DNA from: Gammaproteobacteria bacterium
GTDB taxonomy: Bacteria; Pseudomonadota; Gammaproteobacteria; Steroidobacterales; XN24
DNA length: 64,000 bases
Direction of reading: 5' to 3'
NCBI GenBank assembly: GCA_024640085.1
Contig: JAHEFR010000071.1
Coordinates: forward strand, 1 to 64,000
Under the pieces are notes generated by a model, which saw only the letters and a program-made list of their open reading frames with translations, made no database searches and was not told where the DNA came from. The translations under genes and the position numbers were made by a program. The first letter of the stretch is position 1. Each line of letters starts with the position of its first letter. Below are positions 15,158-24,622 of the stretch, one piece after another.

Positions 15158-17387
15158 CCCGGTCCTGAGGACCCGGAACACAGCGGAGCGCTCCATCTGC
15201 TTGGCGTGGTATTGCTCCAGAAGTAGGACTACACAGCGGGCAAACGGCTTATCCAGCAGTCCCTGGAGAGCGGGGGCCCGGCACCGGAACGATTTGTCGA
15301 CCTGGGCTCAGCGCACTGGTCTGCCGGCGAACTGGACGACGCCGAGGCCGCCTATCGATCGGCCCTCCAGCTGAACCCCCGCCTCCCATCCGCCTGGTCC
15401 GGGCTTGCGGGCATCCTCCGGGCAGCAGGACGGTATGCAGATGCCATCGACGCAATCAGACAAAGCATACGGAGTGGCTCGAAAACGCCCAGGACGTGGA
15501 TTCAGTTGGCCTCGCTGCTGGCCGAGGTCGGTGACTACGAGGCCGCTCTTCAGTGCTTTCGGGATGCCCTCAGCTTGTTTCCCGGGCACGGACCAGCGGC
15601 GGTTGGCGTCGGGCAGATTCTGCTCAGGATGGATCGCGTGGGGGAAGCCGAAGAAGCCTGTCGAGACGCTCTGGCCGCCAACCCCGGCGACCCGGACCTG
15701 CTCGCGTTGTATGGCGAGACCTTGCTGACCGCCGGCCGTTTGGATGCGGCCGAAGCGGCACTCAGTTAATCGCTGGCCACCAGGCCAAGGCAGGCCTGGA
15801 CCTGGTTCAATCTGGGCAGAACGCTGATCGACGCGGGAAGGCTGGACGCCGATTTCCTGCTGCGCTGGCTGTCGTTCGAGGGACCACCCCCGGGGATCGT
15901 CCGCCAGGCGGCGATCGATCACGTCAAGAGGCTGCCGGCCTGCCAGTGGTTCAGTCGACAACGGGGGCAGGCCGGCGAGGAAGCGGTGCCGGAACTCGGA
16001 TCGGAAGCAGCCTGGGCGCTCGTTGCCGACCCGGTACTTCGCCTGCTGGCAAGTCGGGCGATAATCGATGACCTGGAGCTGGAGTCGGTACTGACCGACG
16101 TCCGGCGCGCATTCCTGCTGCACCTCACGGAGCAGGATTTTGGCTCCGGGGCGCTGGATTTCCTCGGCGCGCTGGCGGCGCAATGCTTCAGCAACGAAAT
16201 CGTGTACTACCAGACAGCCAGCCAGCGAAGGCGCGGCGGCCGATCGGTTGCGGGTCAGCCTGGAGACATCGCTGACCGGTTCCACGGCCCTGGCGCCAGA
16301 GGCCGTCGCGCTCATGGCCACCTACATGCCACTGCACCGCCTCGCTGGAAGCGACCGGCTGCCCGAGCGGCGCGAGCTGCAGCACAGCCAAGTCCTGCAG
16401 GAGATTTTCAGGCAACAGATCATCGAGCCGCGGGAAGAGATGCAGCTTGCCCGGGACATCCCGTCGCTGACCGACATTTCCGACCCGGTATCCAGGACAG
16501 TGCGCGACCAGTACGAACAGAACCCGTACCCGCGATGGCGCGAGATCGCGCGATTGGAAACCCGGCCGATCGAGGCCGTCCTGACGGGCCTGTTCCCGTA
16601 TCTCCGACAGACCCGAGTCCAATGGCCCCGGACACCCCGCGTGCTCGTCGCGGGCTGCGGGACAGGACGCCAGTCCATTACCATCGCGCAGAGATTTGCG
16701 AACTGCACCGTCAAGGCCGTCGATCTCAGTCTTGCCAGCCTCGCCTATGCCAAACGCAAGACGCTGAAGACCGGATTGACCAACATCGATTATGCCCAGG
16801 GGGACATCCTGGAGCTCCGGCATATCGGAGAAAGACTCGATGTCATCGAGTCCACAGGCGTTCTGCATCACCTCGCCGATCCGTTGGCCGGCTGGCGCGT
16901 CCTGCGGGACCTCCTGGCGCCGGGCGGATTCATGAAGATCGGCCTGTACAGTGAGACGGGGCGGATCCCTGTTGTCGCCGCCCGCGAACTGATCAGGGAG
17001 AAGGGATTTCCCGCGACACCCGACGGCATGCGCGAAGCCAGGCGAGCAATTGGCCGGCTGGGTCCGGCTCACCCGCCCCGCCGGGTCCTTGACCGACCTG
17101 ACTTCTATTCCATGTCCACCTGTCGCGACCTGATCTTTCACGTCCAGGAGCATCGCCTGGACATTCCCACGATTGCCAGTTGGCTTTCAGAGCTGAAGCT
17201 GGATTTCCTGGGATTTGAGCCGGTGTCCGCTGCCGCGGCGCGTGACTATCGCGAGCGCTTCCCCGACGATGAGACGATGCGTCGTCTCGAGAACTGGGAC
17301 AGGTTCGAGCGCGACCACCAGAGCACCTTCGCCGGAATGTACATGTTCTGGACCCGCGATCCCGGTCAAGCCGTGTCCCCAGAGTAG
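15158..17387 (+). pseudogene. TPR/class I methyltransferase fusion gene, broken by two stops and a frameshift
   Basis: A continuous TPR reading frame (such as GALHLLGVVLLQ, DLGSAHWSAGELDDAEAAYR and GDYEAALQCFRDALSLFPGH) runs through an in-frame TAG at 15224-15226 and a TAA at 15767-15769. It then continues as a linker typical of TPR-methyltransferases (LDFLGALAAQCFSNEIVYYQ) up to about 16225. There the sense passes to another frame, starting AAADRLRVSLETS, and continues intact to 17387. That last part is a SAM-dependent methyltransferase with VLVAGCGTGRQSI (motif I), VKAVDLS, DVIESTGVLHHL and LLAPGGFMKIGLYS. Three independent lesions argue for a real pseudogene rather than one sequencing error. 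The methyltransferase part could still be made from an internal start. The 5' end is not resolved, and the upstream 14903-15157 shows nothing. Confidence 0.8.
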
Positions 17388-17560
17388 CGAGAATCCTGGA
17401 ATTTCACGGCGGCGGCGAAGCGACACACCCGCAGCGGTGACGGCCGGCCGACGACATCGCCAGGCAGAAGCACCCTGCCGATCCGGCATCCAGCGCCCCA
17501 GCGCTGCCGTCTGCAGATCGGGGCGGCCAGATAGCGGTGGTGAAGCAATGGCTCGGCAGC

Positions 17561-18406
17561 TCAGCTCGGCAACTCGCGAAGATCCTTCACGCGGGCATTC
17601 TCGGCGTCGAACTCGGACCACACGTAACGCGTCGTATAGCCGATGGGGAACGTCCCGCGCTTGGTCCAAAGAGGGTGACGGTAATCCCCGAGAGCCGCCT
17701 GGTATATCGGCAGCTGCTCGCGGATTCCCGGTATCTCCTCGATATGGGCGGCGACCGCGGATTTCGCCTGCTCGTATAGCTTGACGTCGAGCCACTCCAG
17801 GTCCCTGATCTCGTCCAGGGCTTCCCGGCTCAGGTCCGACATCTGCAGTCGCTTGTCCACCCCGCCACGCTGTTTGACGTAGAGCATGTTCTCCAGCGAC
17901 AGGCCCAGGCAATCCCGGAACAGGAGCATGCTTTCATCGAACCGCTCGGTGATTCCCACCGCGGAGAAGCTGTCCTTCAGAAAGTTGGGGTCGCGCCCAT
18001 CGAAGCCGAGCCACCGCGACTGGTGATTGCACTCGTGGTACTTCTCGACGTAGCGGCTCAATGTCATCGTCCTGTTGTAATGATTGACGTGATTGAACGA
18101 CGACAACAGACGACTGACTGGCTCGCGCAATAATGTGATCAGCCGGTATTTTCCGATCACGTCACCTAACCAGTTCTTTGCCCACGGCTGGGGGAAATCC
18201 GGGAAATGCCTGAACATCATGTGGAACTGATCGCCCGCGACCAGCCGGGGATGGACGGCCCACCAGTCGATGGGGTCCATGTAACTCAGTCCGTGTTTCA
18301 CGCAATAGGGAAACAGGATCGATGACGCGAGCGAGGTACCTCCCGTCTTTCTCAACTTGAGGTAGACAACGCGTCTTTCGGGACTCTGGCCTGGATCTAT
18401 CGCCAT
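17561..18406 (-). CDS. Sulfotransferase family protein
   Basis: LKLRKTGGTSLASSI near the N-terminus is the 5'-phosphosulfate binding loop, and LLREPVSRLLSSFNHVNHYN is the 3'-phosphate binding motif of PAPS-dependent sulfotransferases. The enzyme would move sulfate from PAPS to a glycan, lipid or protein hydroxyl. The acceptor cannot be read from the sequence. I chose the ATG at 18404-18406 (281 residues) because it lies just before the conserved VVYLKLRKTGGTS. The frame is open for 52 more codons upstream. It is divergent from the unrecognised 389-residue gene and near an LtaS-like gene, so a role in envelope modification is possible. Confidence 0.85.
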   Translation of the reverse strand: MAIDPGQSPERRVVYLKLRKTGGTSLASSILFPYCVKHGLSYMDPIDWWAVHPRLVAGDQFHMMFRHFPDFPQPWAKNWLGDVIGKYRLITLLREPVSRLLSSFNHVNHYNRTMTLSRYVEKYHECNHQSRWLGFDGRDPNFLKDSFSAVGITERFDESMLLFRDCLGLSLENMLYVKQRGGVDKRLQMSDLSREALDEIRDLEWLDVKLYEQAKSAVAAHIEEIPGIREQLPIYQAALGDYRHPLWTKRGTFPIGYTTRYVWSEFDAENARVKDLRELPS

Positions 18407-18645
18407 GAGCACACTATGCGCATCCCCGTAGTTTACTTCGATCGCCAGACCATACCAACAGGACCGATCAGGTGTCGGTTTGGGGTAAAAAGCGCCTTGG
18501 ATATACCCCCGCTTGCGTCGATGGACAGGGTCGGACAAGCGTCGTCCGGGTCGCCTTGTCATTGCAGGTTGGATCCCGGAGCCGGCACGACGGCGCGGCC
18601 CAGGGTGAACCCGCTGCCAGGACCTGAGCTATTCTTCGGGGCTGA

Positions 18646-19815
18646 ATGACCACGAAATCAAAAGACGGCGAATCCGGTACAGGCGCGGCCATGGACGCCG
18701 AGGAACTCCAGCGGTTCCGCGAGGCCGCCCGTCAGCATGCGGTCCTGATGGGCATCCCGCCGGGGGCCGCCGATCAGGTCGTCTGGCCGGATGCCGACGC
18801 GACGGCTCCCACACCGCCCGCGGAAGCCCGCGGCGCTTATCCGGGCGTCATCGAAGTCCTCATGCGTCCCGGCAACCTGGCGATCCGGGACACGAACAAG
18901 GGGAGTCTGCGCCGCAAGACGGTCCCGGAGCAGCTTCATGCCATCGCCAAGCTCGACCTGTACCGGCAGTTCGAGGATGCGCTGCGGATAATATGGCCCG
19001 GTATCGAGCGATGGCTGACGACAGAGGATTGCCTGCTCGGGAGCATCGAGACCGTCACCGTCCGCGACCCCACTGGACGTGAACTGCAGGGCAGTGCCCT
19101 GCGGCCCCTTTCCCAGGCGCGGCTGGCGCACATCGTCGCCGAACCCTCCTTCCGCCGGACCTGCATCTACGTGTCCTATTACGTCCGCTCGGTCTGGAGG
19201 GCACACATCCGGATCTGGGCCGACCAGCGTATCCGCCGCGGTGACAGACGGGTCGTCGCGCGCCATTTTCAGATTGCCGCCGGCAAAGAGACACACGAAG
19301 AGTTCATCTGGAGCGGCGTGAATACCGCCGTCAAGCTGATGATCAACAGCCTGGTGCTGCTTTACGAGCTCTACGCCCGCAGGGAGGGCATGGCCGCCGT
19401 AGACAGGGGTGTCTGGACGCGTATGTCGGAAGCCAACCGGCCCTTTGTCAGCCTGTTCGCGGCTGTCGGCCTCAACGACTTCGTCGCATTCGACGAAATG
19501 GTCGGTGAAGCCCGCGATCCCGAAAGCGAGGCGTTCCAGGAGCGAGAAGGCCTCAGGAACTGGGCACGGAAAGGCGATCGCACCCATCAATACCAACCTT
19601 TCTACGAGGCCCGGTTCTTCCGGCTCGAGGACGACCAGAAAGGGATTCCCCGCCTGGACCTGAATCCGGAGGCGTTCACCGCCGAGATGAGGAGCGCCTT
19701 CGGGAGCGACATCATGATACGGCGCTGCCCGGCGCTGCGTGTCGGCGTGATCAACCACGTATACGGCTGGATCAGCAATGCCGTTCTCCATGTCGCGGGC
19801 ACAGCCCTGATCTAG
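18646..19815 (+). CDS. Unrecognised protein of 389 residues
   Basis: I do not recognise this gene. The product has no signal peptide and no clear membrane helix, although the region around INSLVLLYELYA is hydrophobic. It is rich in Arg and acidic residues, with aromatic-rich stretches (ASFRRTCIYVSYYVRSVWRA-like around residues 165-185) and a C-terminus that ends in a mildly hydrophobic segment (YGWISNAVLHVAGTALI). Codon use and composition match neighbouring real genes and the frame is clean. No ribosome binding site is evident before the ATG at 18646. It is divergent from a sulfotransferase and upstream of a lipoprotein and an LtaS-like gene. Confidence 0.75.
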   Translation: MTTKSKDGESGTGAAMDAEELQRFREAARQHAVLMGIPPGAADQVVWPDADATAPTPPAEARGAYPGVIEVLMRPGNLAIRDTNKGSLRRKTVPEQLHAIAKLDLYRQFEDALRIIWPGIERWLTTEDCLLGSIETVTVRDPTGRELQGSALRPLSQARLAHIVAEPSFRRTCIYVSYYVRSVWRAHIRIWADQRIRRGDRRVVARHFQIAAGKETHEEFIWSGVNTAVKLMINSLVLLYELYARREGMAAVDRGVWTRMSEANRPFVSLFAAVGLNDFVAFDEMVGEARDPESEAFQEREGLRNWARKGDRTHQYQPFYEARFFRLEDDQKGIPRLDLNPEAFTAEMRSAFGSDIMIRRCPALRVGVINHVYGWISNAVLHVAGTALI

Positions 19816-19951
19816 GGCCCTGTCGGTCTCGATCAATACGGGCTTCCGGCCGCCATCGCCCCTCACAGGAAACCGCGATGCAGGACCCGGGTGTTATCGT
19901 TATGGCGAGCGACGACGATCGCGACGGTGACATCTCGATGCGGGAGGCGAA

Positions 19952-20932
19952 ATGACGAAATCAGGCGGGCTCCTCAGAACGGTAGAAGCGCTAGTGGTGG
20001 CGGTGGTTGTCGTGGGCATGACGGCATGCGGCAAATCGCCGCCGCCGACACCGATAACGGCCGCGCCTCCCGGTGCGGTCGTCGAGGTGATCGCCCGGGG
20101 CCTGCAGTTCATCGCACCAGAGGAAGTCCCCTCCGGGTGGACCACCTTCCGGTTCCGCAATGAGTCCGGCATGACCCACTTCGCGATGATCGAACGGCTG
20201 CCGGACGGCTATGGGATCAGGGATCAACAGGAACAGGTGGCACCGATCTTCCAGCAGGGCATGGATCTCCTGAACGCCGGTGACGCCGACGGCGCCATGG
20301 CGAAGTTTGGCGAGCTGCCGGAGTGGTTCGGACGGGTCGTGTTCATGGGCGGCCCGGGACTCACGGGCCCGGGGCAGATCTCGGAGGTCACAGTATTTCT
20401 CGAACCCGGCACCTACCTCCTGGAGTGCTACGTCAAGACCAACGGCGTCTTCCATTCCTACAACCCGGCGCCGGACGCCTATGGGATGGTGCACCAGTTC
20501 CAGGTAACCGAAGCCGTTTCCCCCGCCGGGGAGCCGGACGCCGATATCCGCATCACCCTGTCCGGCGAGCGGGACATCGAGGTCGTCGGAGACACCACGC
20601 CGGGCGAACACGTGGCGCAGGTGGTGTTCGAAGACCACAAGATCTACGAGAACTTCGCCGGTCACGACGTGCACCTTGTCCGACTGGAGGACGATACAGA
20701 TCTCTCGCAGCTTGCAACGTGGATGGACTGGCGCCAGCCCTCGGGCCTGGAGACGCCCGCGCCGGCGCTGTTCTTGGGCGGGACCAACGAAATGCCGGCA
20801 GGCCAGACCGCCTACTTCAATATCTCGCTGGAGCCAGGGCGCTACGCGTGGATCGCCGAGGTGCCCGATCCCGAGGGAAAGGGGATGCTGCAAGTCTTTA
20901 CCGTGAGCGGGGACCATACAGGAGGCTACTGA
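19952..20932 (+). CDS. Hypothetical lipoprotein with two beta-sandwich-like regions
   Basis: The 326-residue product begins with a signal peptide ending VVVGMTACGKS, a lipobox-like site with Cys near residue 26, so it is probably a lipoprotein. The mature part shows two similar stretches. One is EEVPSGWTTFRFRNESGMTH with VFLEPGTYLLECYV. The other is NEMPAGQTAYFNISLEPGRY with AWIAEVPDPEGKG. Such paired strands recall cupredoxin-like folds, but the usual His/Cys/His copper ligands are not obvious. It is followed after 188 bases by the LtaS-like gene in the same direction. No substrate or partner can be named. Confidence 0.75.
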   Translation: MTKSGGLLRTVEALVVAVVVVGMTACGKSPPPTPITAAPPGAVVEVIARGLQFIAPEEVPSGWTTFRFRNESGMTHFAMIERLPDGYGIRDQQEQVAPIFQQGMDLLNAGDADGAMAKFGELPEWFGRVVFMGGPGLTGPGQISEVTVFLEPGTYLLECYVKTNGVFHSYNPAPDAYGMVHQFQVTEAVSPAGEPDADIRITLSGERDIEVVGDTTPGEHVAQVVFEDHKIYENFAGHDVHLVRLEDDTDLSQLATWMDWRQPSGLETPAPALFLGGTNEMPAGQTAYFNISLEPGRYAWIAEVPDPEGKGMLQVFTVSGDHTGGY

Positions 20933-21120
20933 CGGCGCGGCCAGTTGCGCCGGGAACCGATCACCGCCCGCCGATCATGCCCCCGGGCCGGAACTCCCGG
21001 CGTACCGTGACAGCGGTATACCTATCGTCTCCCGGGACATAGAATCCTCCTCCGCCTGCGATCCCGCCCGGCACCCCGCCGCGCCGTGATCCAACCCGGC
21101 GAACAGACGATGTCGAAGTC

Positions 21121-23073
21121 ATGAAGCAGAGCATGTTCAGTGACCGGGACGGGCCCGGAATATCCTGGGGCAGGATGCTCGCCTACACGGCCCTGGCGTG
21201 CCTTGCGGTGCTTGCGCTGTCTCGGGCCGGCCTCGTGACCTGGCAGCTCGGCCGGGTCGAGGCTGCGGGTGGATCCCGGCTCGTGTTTATCTTTCTCCAG
21301 GGCCTGCGATTCGACGTCGTCACCCTGGGGCTGCTGCTGGGCCCACCGGCGATCCTGAGTCCTGTGTTCGCAACCAGCAGGCGGCTGGCCGGGGGCTGGA
21401 TTCGTTTTCTCAGGGTCTACTGCCTTCTCGTCCTCGCCATCGTCGTGTTTCTGGAAGCGGCGACGCCGTCGTTCGTCAACGAATTCGATGTCAAGCCCGA
21501 CCGGCGCTTTGTCGAATACCTGATCTATCCGAAGGAAGTGTTCGGCATGCTGATATCCGCCTATGGACTTCAGCTTCTGCTGGCAACCGCTCTGGTGGCG
21601 GGCGCGGTATACGTCCTGAACCGTGCGCTGGGTCGGCAAGTCGCGCCGGGCGAGAGGCTGCCGCTCTGGCGAGCGGCCTTGCTCGTGCCGCTGCTCGCGG
21701 TCATCTCGGTGGCGGCGGTCCGCTCCACCCTGGATCATCGCCCGGTCAATGCCAGCACCGTCGTCTTCTCGACCGACCCGCTGGCCAACCAGTTGCCGCT
21801 CAATTCCACCTACACCGTGCTCTACGCCCTGTACGAGATGACTGGCGAGGAAGAAGATTTTTCATACCGGACCGTGACACTGGAAAGGGCCGTGGCGGCG
21901 GTGCGAGACGAGATGCGGATCCCACAGGACGATTTCACCGCCGGCGCGGACTCGACCCGGCACAGGCAAACGGCGACCACGCCGCGGGATCGTCCGCTCA
22001 ATCTGGTGATCGTGCTGGAAGAAAGCCTCGGCGCCGAATTCGTCGGATCCCTGGGCGGCCTGCCGCTGACCCCGGAACTCGATAGCCTGCGCGACGACGG
22101 CATCTGGTTCGAGAACCTGTATGCGACGGGCACCCGCTCGGTGCGAGGCATCGAGGCCGTGGTCTCCGGCTTCCCGCCGACCTCGGCCCGCAGCGTGGTC
22201 AAGCTCCCCCGGTCCCAGACAGATTTCTTCACCATTGCCTTCCTGCTCGGCTCGAAGGGCTACAACACTTCGTTCATCTACGCCGGCGAGCCCCAGTTCG
22301 ACAACATGGCGCGCTTCCTGGCCAACAACGGCTTCCAGCAGATCATCGGCCGTCACGATTTCATCGGCGAGGTGTTCGAGGGGGACTGGGGCGTATCCGA
22401 CGAGGACCTGTTCCGGCTGGCAGACCGGTTCTTCAGGCAGCAGCCGCCCGACCGGCCGTTTTTCAGCCTGCTGTTCACCGCCTCCAACCATTCGCCCTGG
22501 GATTACCCCGCCGATCGGATCGATCCCTACAACAGCCCGGCTGCCACCCGGGAGAACGCGGTCAAGTATGCCGACTACGCGCTGGGCGAGTTCATCCGCG
22601 CCGCGGCGGCCGGGCCGTACTGGGACGACACCGTTTTCCTGGTGATCGCCGACCACTGCTCGCGGACCTACGGAGCCGAACTGGTCCCGGTCGAACACTT
22701 CCGCATCCCGGGATTGATCCTCGGAGAATCCGTGCAGCCGGAGCGCATCGACCGGGTCGTCAGCCAGATCGACATGCTGCCGACCCTGCTTTCACTGATC
22801 GGCATCAGCAGCGAGCATCCCGCCATTGGCATCGACCAGACTCGTCGGGACCTCGCCGGTTTCCCCGGCAGGGCGGTGATGCAGTACGGCAGTTCCCAGG
22901 CCTATATGGAAGGGGAGCGGGTTGCGATTCTGCAGAAGGGATTGCCGGCCAGGCAATTCGTCTATCGGTCCAGCGCGCTGTCCGCCGTGGCAGACGACCC
23001 GGCATTCCTCGCAAAAGCCGAAGCGCTCGCCAACTGGCCGTGGCTGGCGTATCTCAATCATACTTACCGCTGA
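21121..23073 (+). CDS. LtaS/MdoB-like sulfatase-family membrane enzyme
   Basis: The 650-residue protein has about four or five N-terminal membrane helices within residues 15-210, then an alkaline-phosphatase/sulfatase superfamily domain outside the membrane. Motifs include NLVIVLEESLGAEF (metal-binding acidic start), YATGTRSVRGIEAVVSGFPP (candidate nucleophile Thr in TGTRS), FSLLFTASNHSPWDYP, VIADHCSRTYG (metal-binding Asp-His) and HFRIPGLIL. This is the pattern of lipoteichoic acid synthase and phosphoglycerol transferase enzymes, which in Gram-negatives modify periplasmic glucans or other envelope glycans. The exact acceptor is unknown. The upstream spacer 20933-21120 shows no other gene. 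The sulfotransferase and lipoprotein nearby suggest an envelope-modification neighbourhood. Confidence 0.85.
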   Translation: MKQSMFSDRDGPGISWGRMLAYTALACLAVLALSRAGLVTWQLGRVEAAGGSRLVFIFLQGLRFDVVTLGLLLGPPAILSPVFATSRRLAGGWIRFLRVYCLLVLAIVVFLEAATPSFVNEFDVKPDRRFVEYLIYPKEVFGMLISAYGLQLLLATALVAGAVYVLNRALGRQVAPGERLPLWRAALLVPLLAVISVAAVRSTLDHRPVNASTVVFSTDPLANQLPLNSTYTVLYALYEMTGEEEDFSYRTVTLERAVAAVRDEMRIPQDDFTAGADSTRHRQTATTPRDRPLNLVIVLEESLGAEFVGSLGGLPLTPELDSLRDDGIWFENLYATGTRSVRGIEAVVSGFPPTSARSVVKLPRSQTDFFTIAFLLGSKGYNTSFIYAGEPQFDNMARFLANNGFQQIIGRHDFIGEVFEGDWGVSDEDLFRLADRFFRQQPPDRPFFSLLFTASNHSPWDYPADRIDPYNSPAATRENAVKYADYALGEFIRAAAAGPYWDDTVFLVIADHCSRTYGAELVPVEHFRIPGLILGESVQPERIDRVVSQIDMLPTLLSLIGISSEHPAIGIDQTRRDLAGFPGRAVMQYGSSQAYMEGERVAILQKGLPARQFVYRSSALSAVADDPAFLAKAEALANWPWLAYLNHTYR

Positions 23074-23159
23074 CCCGTCGGGCGTCGACCTGAGACAGCG
23101 CCCGGCAACCCGGTTGGGAACCCCCAATCACGCACCGAAACCAGAAGAGGATGGCCTGC

Positions 23160-23453
23160 ATGCCTATTCGCGACCGACGTCCGGGGAGACCCCTGGCAGC
23201 CCTGATCGTAGTCCTCCTCGGCTCTGCCGTGGCCGGATGCACTAGCAGCCCGACCAGGACCGAGTGCCCCGACGGCACCTTTGTCCAGGGGACCAAGTGC
23301 GAGTTGACCGCGGACGGGACCTATATCGGAGACACCGCCACGATCCCGGAAGACGTCGCCAACAGGACCGCAGACGAGATCGACGAGGAGGCCAACGAGG
23401 AATCGGGTATGGAGCCCGTCGAAGTCGAGGTCATCGTCATCGACAAGACCTAA
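23160..23453 (+). CDS. Small lipoprotein
   Basis: The 97-residue product has a basic start (RDRRPGRP), a hydrophobic helix and the lipobox AVAGC, then an acidic tail with DEIDEEANEESGMEPVEVEV. The first cysteine would be lipidated. A second ATG three codons upstream (23151) is possible, but AGAGG lies about 9 bases before the ATG at 23160, which I prefer. The mature part is short and acidic with two cysteines and no known domain. It is convergent with the ABC transporter operon. Confidence 0.65.
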   Translation: MPIRDRRPGRPLAALIVVLLGSAVAGCTSSPTRTECPDGTFVQGTKCELTADGTYIGDTATIPEDVANRTADEIDEEANEESGMEPVEVEVIVIDKT

Positions 23454-23524
23454 CCCCGCTGCCGAGGCTTGTCCCGGATAATGACGGCTACCACAGACGG
23501 CTGCCGCCGTCGCGCAAACGATAC

Positions 23525-24622
23525 CTAGTCGAGGCGTTTTCGGAACCGCAGTACCGCCAGGGTGATCGCGACGGCGAAGAACGTCACGAGAGCCCAGACC
23601 TCAGGCAACAGCTCTCCTATACTTGCGCCCCGCAGGACGATCCCCCTGATCAGCCTGACGAAGTGAGTCAGGGGTAGCACCTCTGCGATTTGCTGCGCCA
23701 GGGGCGGCATGCCGTCGAAGGGGAACATGAATCCCGATAGCAGGATCGACGGCAGGAACACGAACAACGTCAGCTGCATGGCCTGGAACTGGGACTTGGC
23801 GAGGGTCGAGATAAGCAACCCCAGCGTCAGACTGGCCGCGATGAAGGCCAGGGCGGCGACATACACGTCGCCAAGATGGCCGCGCATGGGGACCCGGAAC
23901 AGGAAGTGTCCCACCAGCAGCACGATGGTGACCTGAATCAGGCCGATGAGGATGTAGGGCATCAGCTTGCCTAGCATCAGTTCGGTGGTGCGCACCGGCG
24001 TAGTGATCAGCAGTTCGAGGTTTCCGCGCTCCCGTTCGCGGACGATGGCCACGGCGGTGAACAGGACCATGGTCATGGTGAGAATCACGCCGATCAGGGC
24101 GGGTACGATCTGTACCGCGGATCGGCGCTCTGGATTATAGAAATTCCGCAGCTCGAACAGCTGGCCGCTGTTCCGCGCCGGGGCGACGATGAGCGGGGAC
24201 GGCATCTTCAGTAGCTGGATCGCCACGTTGAGGATGGTGGGATCGCTGCCGTCTGCCAGCAATTGCGCGGCCGGCCTGGCGTCATCCGCGAGGCGGCGTT
24301 CGAAATCCGCCGGGATGTACAGGCCGATGGTGATCTCGCCGCGACGGAGGGCCTCCATAAGGCCATCCGGTCCATGGGTCTGGAGGACGAAGCGGACCAC
24401 CTGGCCGGCCTGCATGTCCTCGACCAGCTGGCGTGACAGGGCGGTGTTCGCCTCGTCGGCCACACCCGCCCGCAGATGGCGAACGTCCATGTTGATCGCA
24501 TAGCCGAACAGCAGGATCTGCAGCACCGGGATGCCGACCACCATCCCCAGGGTCAGTCGGTCCCGGACGAGCTGTCGGGCTTCCTTGGCGGCAACGGCGC
24601 GGATGCGGCGCAGGGACTTCAC
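23525..24622 (-). CDS. ABC-2 type transporter permease (YbhS/YbhR-like)
   Basis: The 365-residue protein has one N-terminal helix (LTLGMVVGIPVLQILLFGYAI), a large periplasmic region of about 150 residues and five more helices in the C-terminal half. Family features include RERERGNLELLITTPV and LSGFMFPFDGMPP. This is the ABC-2 permease layout of YhhJ/YbhR-type exporters. It overlaps the ATPase gene by four bases (24619-24622), so translation is probably coupled. With the ATPase, the HlyD-like adaptor and the TetR regulator it forms an export pump operon like E. coli cecR-ybhGFSR. Only one permease gene is present here, so it probably works as a homodimer. Confidence 0.9.
   Translation of the reverse strand: MKSLRRIRAVAAKEARQLVRDRLTLGMVVGIPVLQILLFGYAINMDVRHLRAGVADEANTALSRQLVEDMQAGQVVRFVLQTHGPDGLMEALRRGEITIGLYIPADFERRLADDARPAAQLLADGSDPTILNVAIQLLKMPSPLIVAPARNSGQLFELRNFYNPERRSAVQIVPALIGVILTMTMVLFTAVAIVRERERGNLELLITTPVRTTELMLGKLMPYILIGLIQVTIVLLVGHFLFRVPMRGHLGDVYVAALAFIAASLTLGLLISTLAKSQFQAMQLTLFVFLPSILLSGFMFPFDGMPPLAQQIAEVLPLTHFVRLIRGIVLRGASIGELLPEVWALVTFFAVAITLAVLRFRKRLD

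Noticed and set aside
15224-15226. Stop codon readthrough (TAG as an amino acid) in the TPR-methyltransferase
   Set aside because: A second stop of another type (TAA) and a frameshift follow, which fit decay better than recoding.
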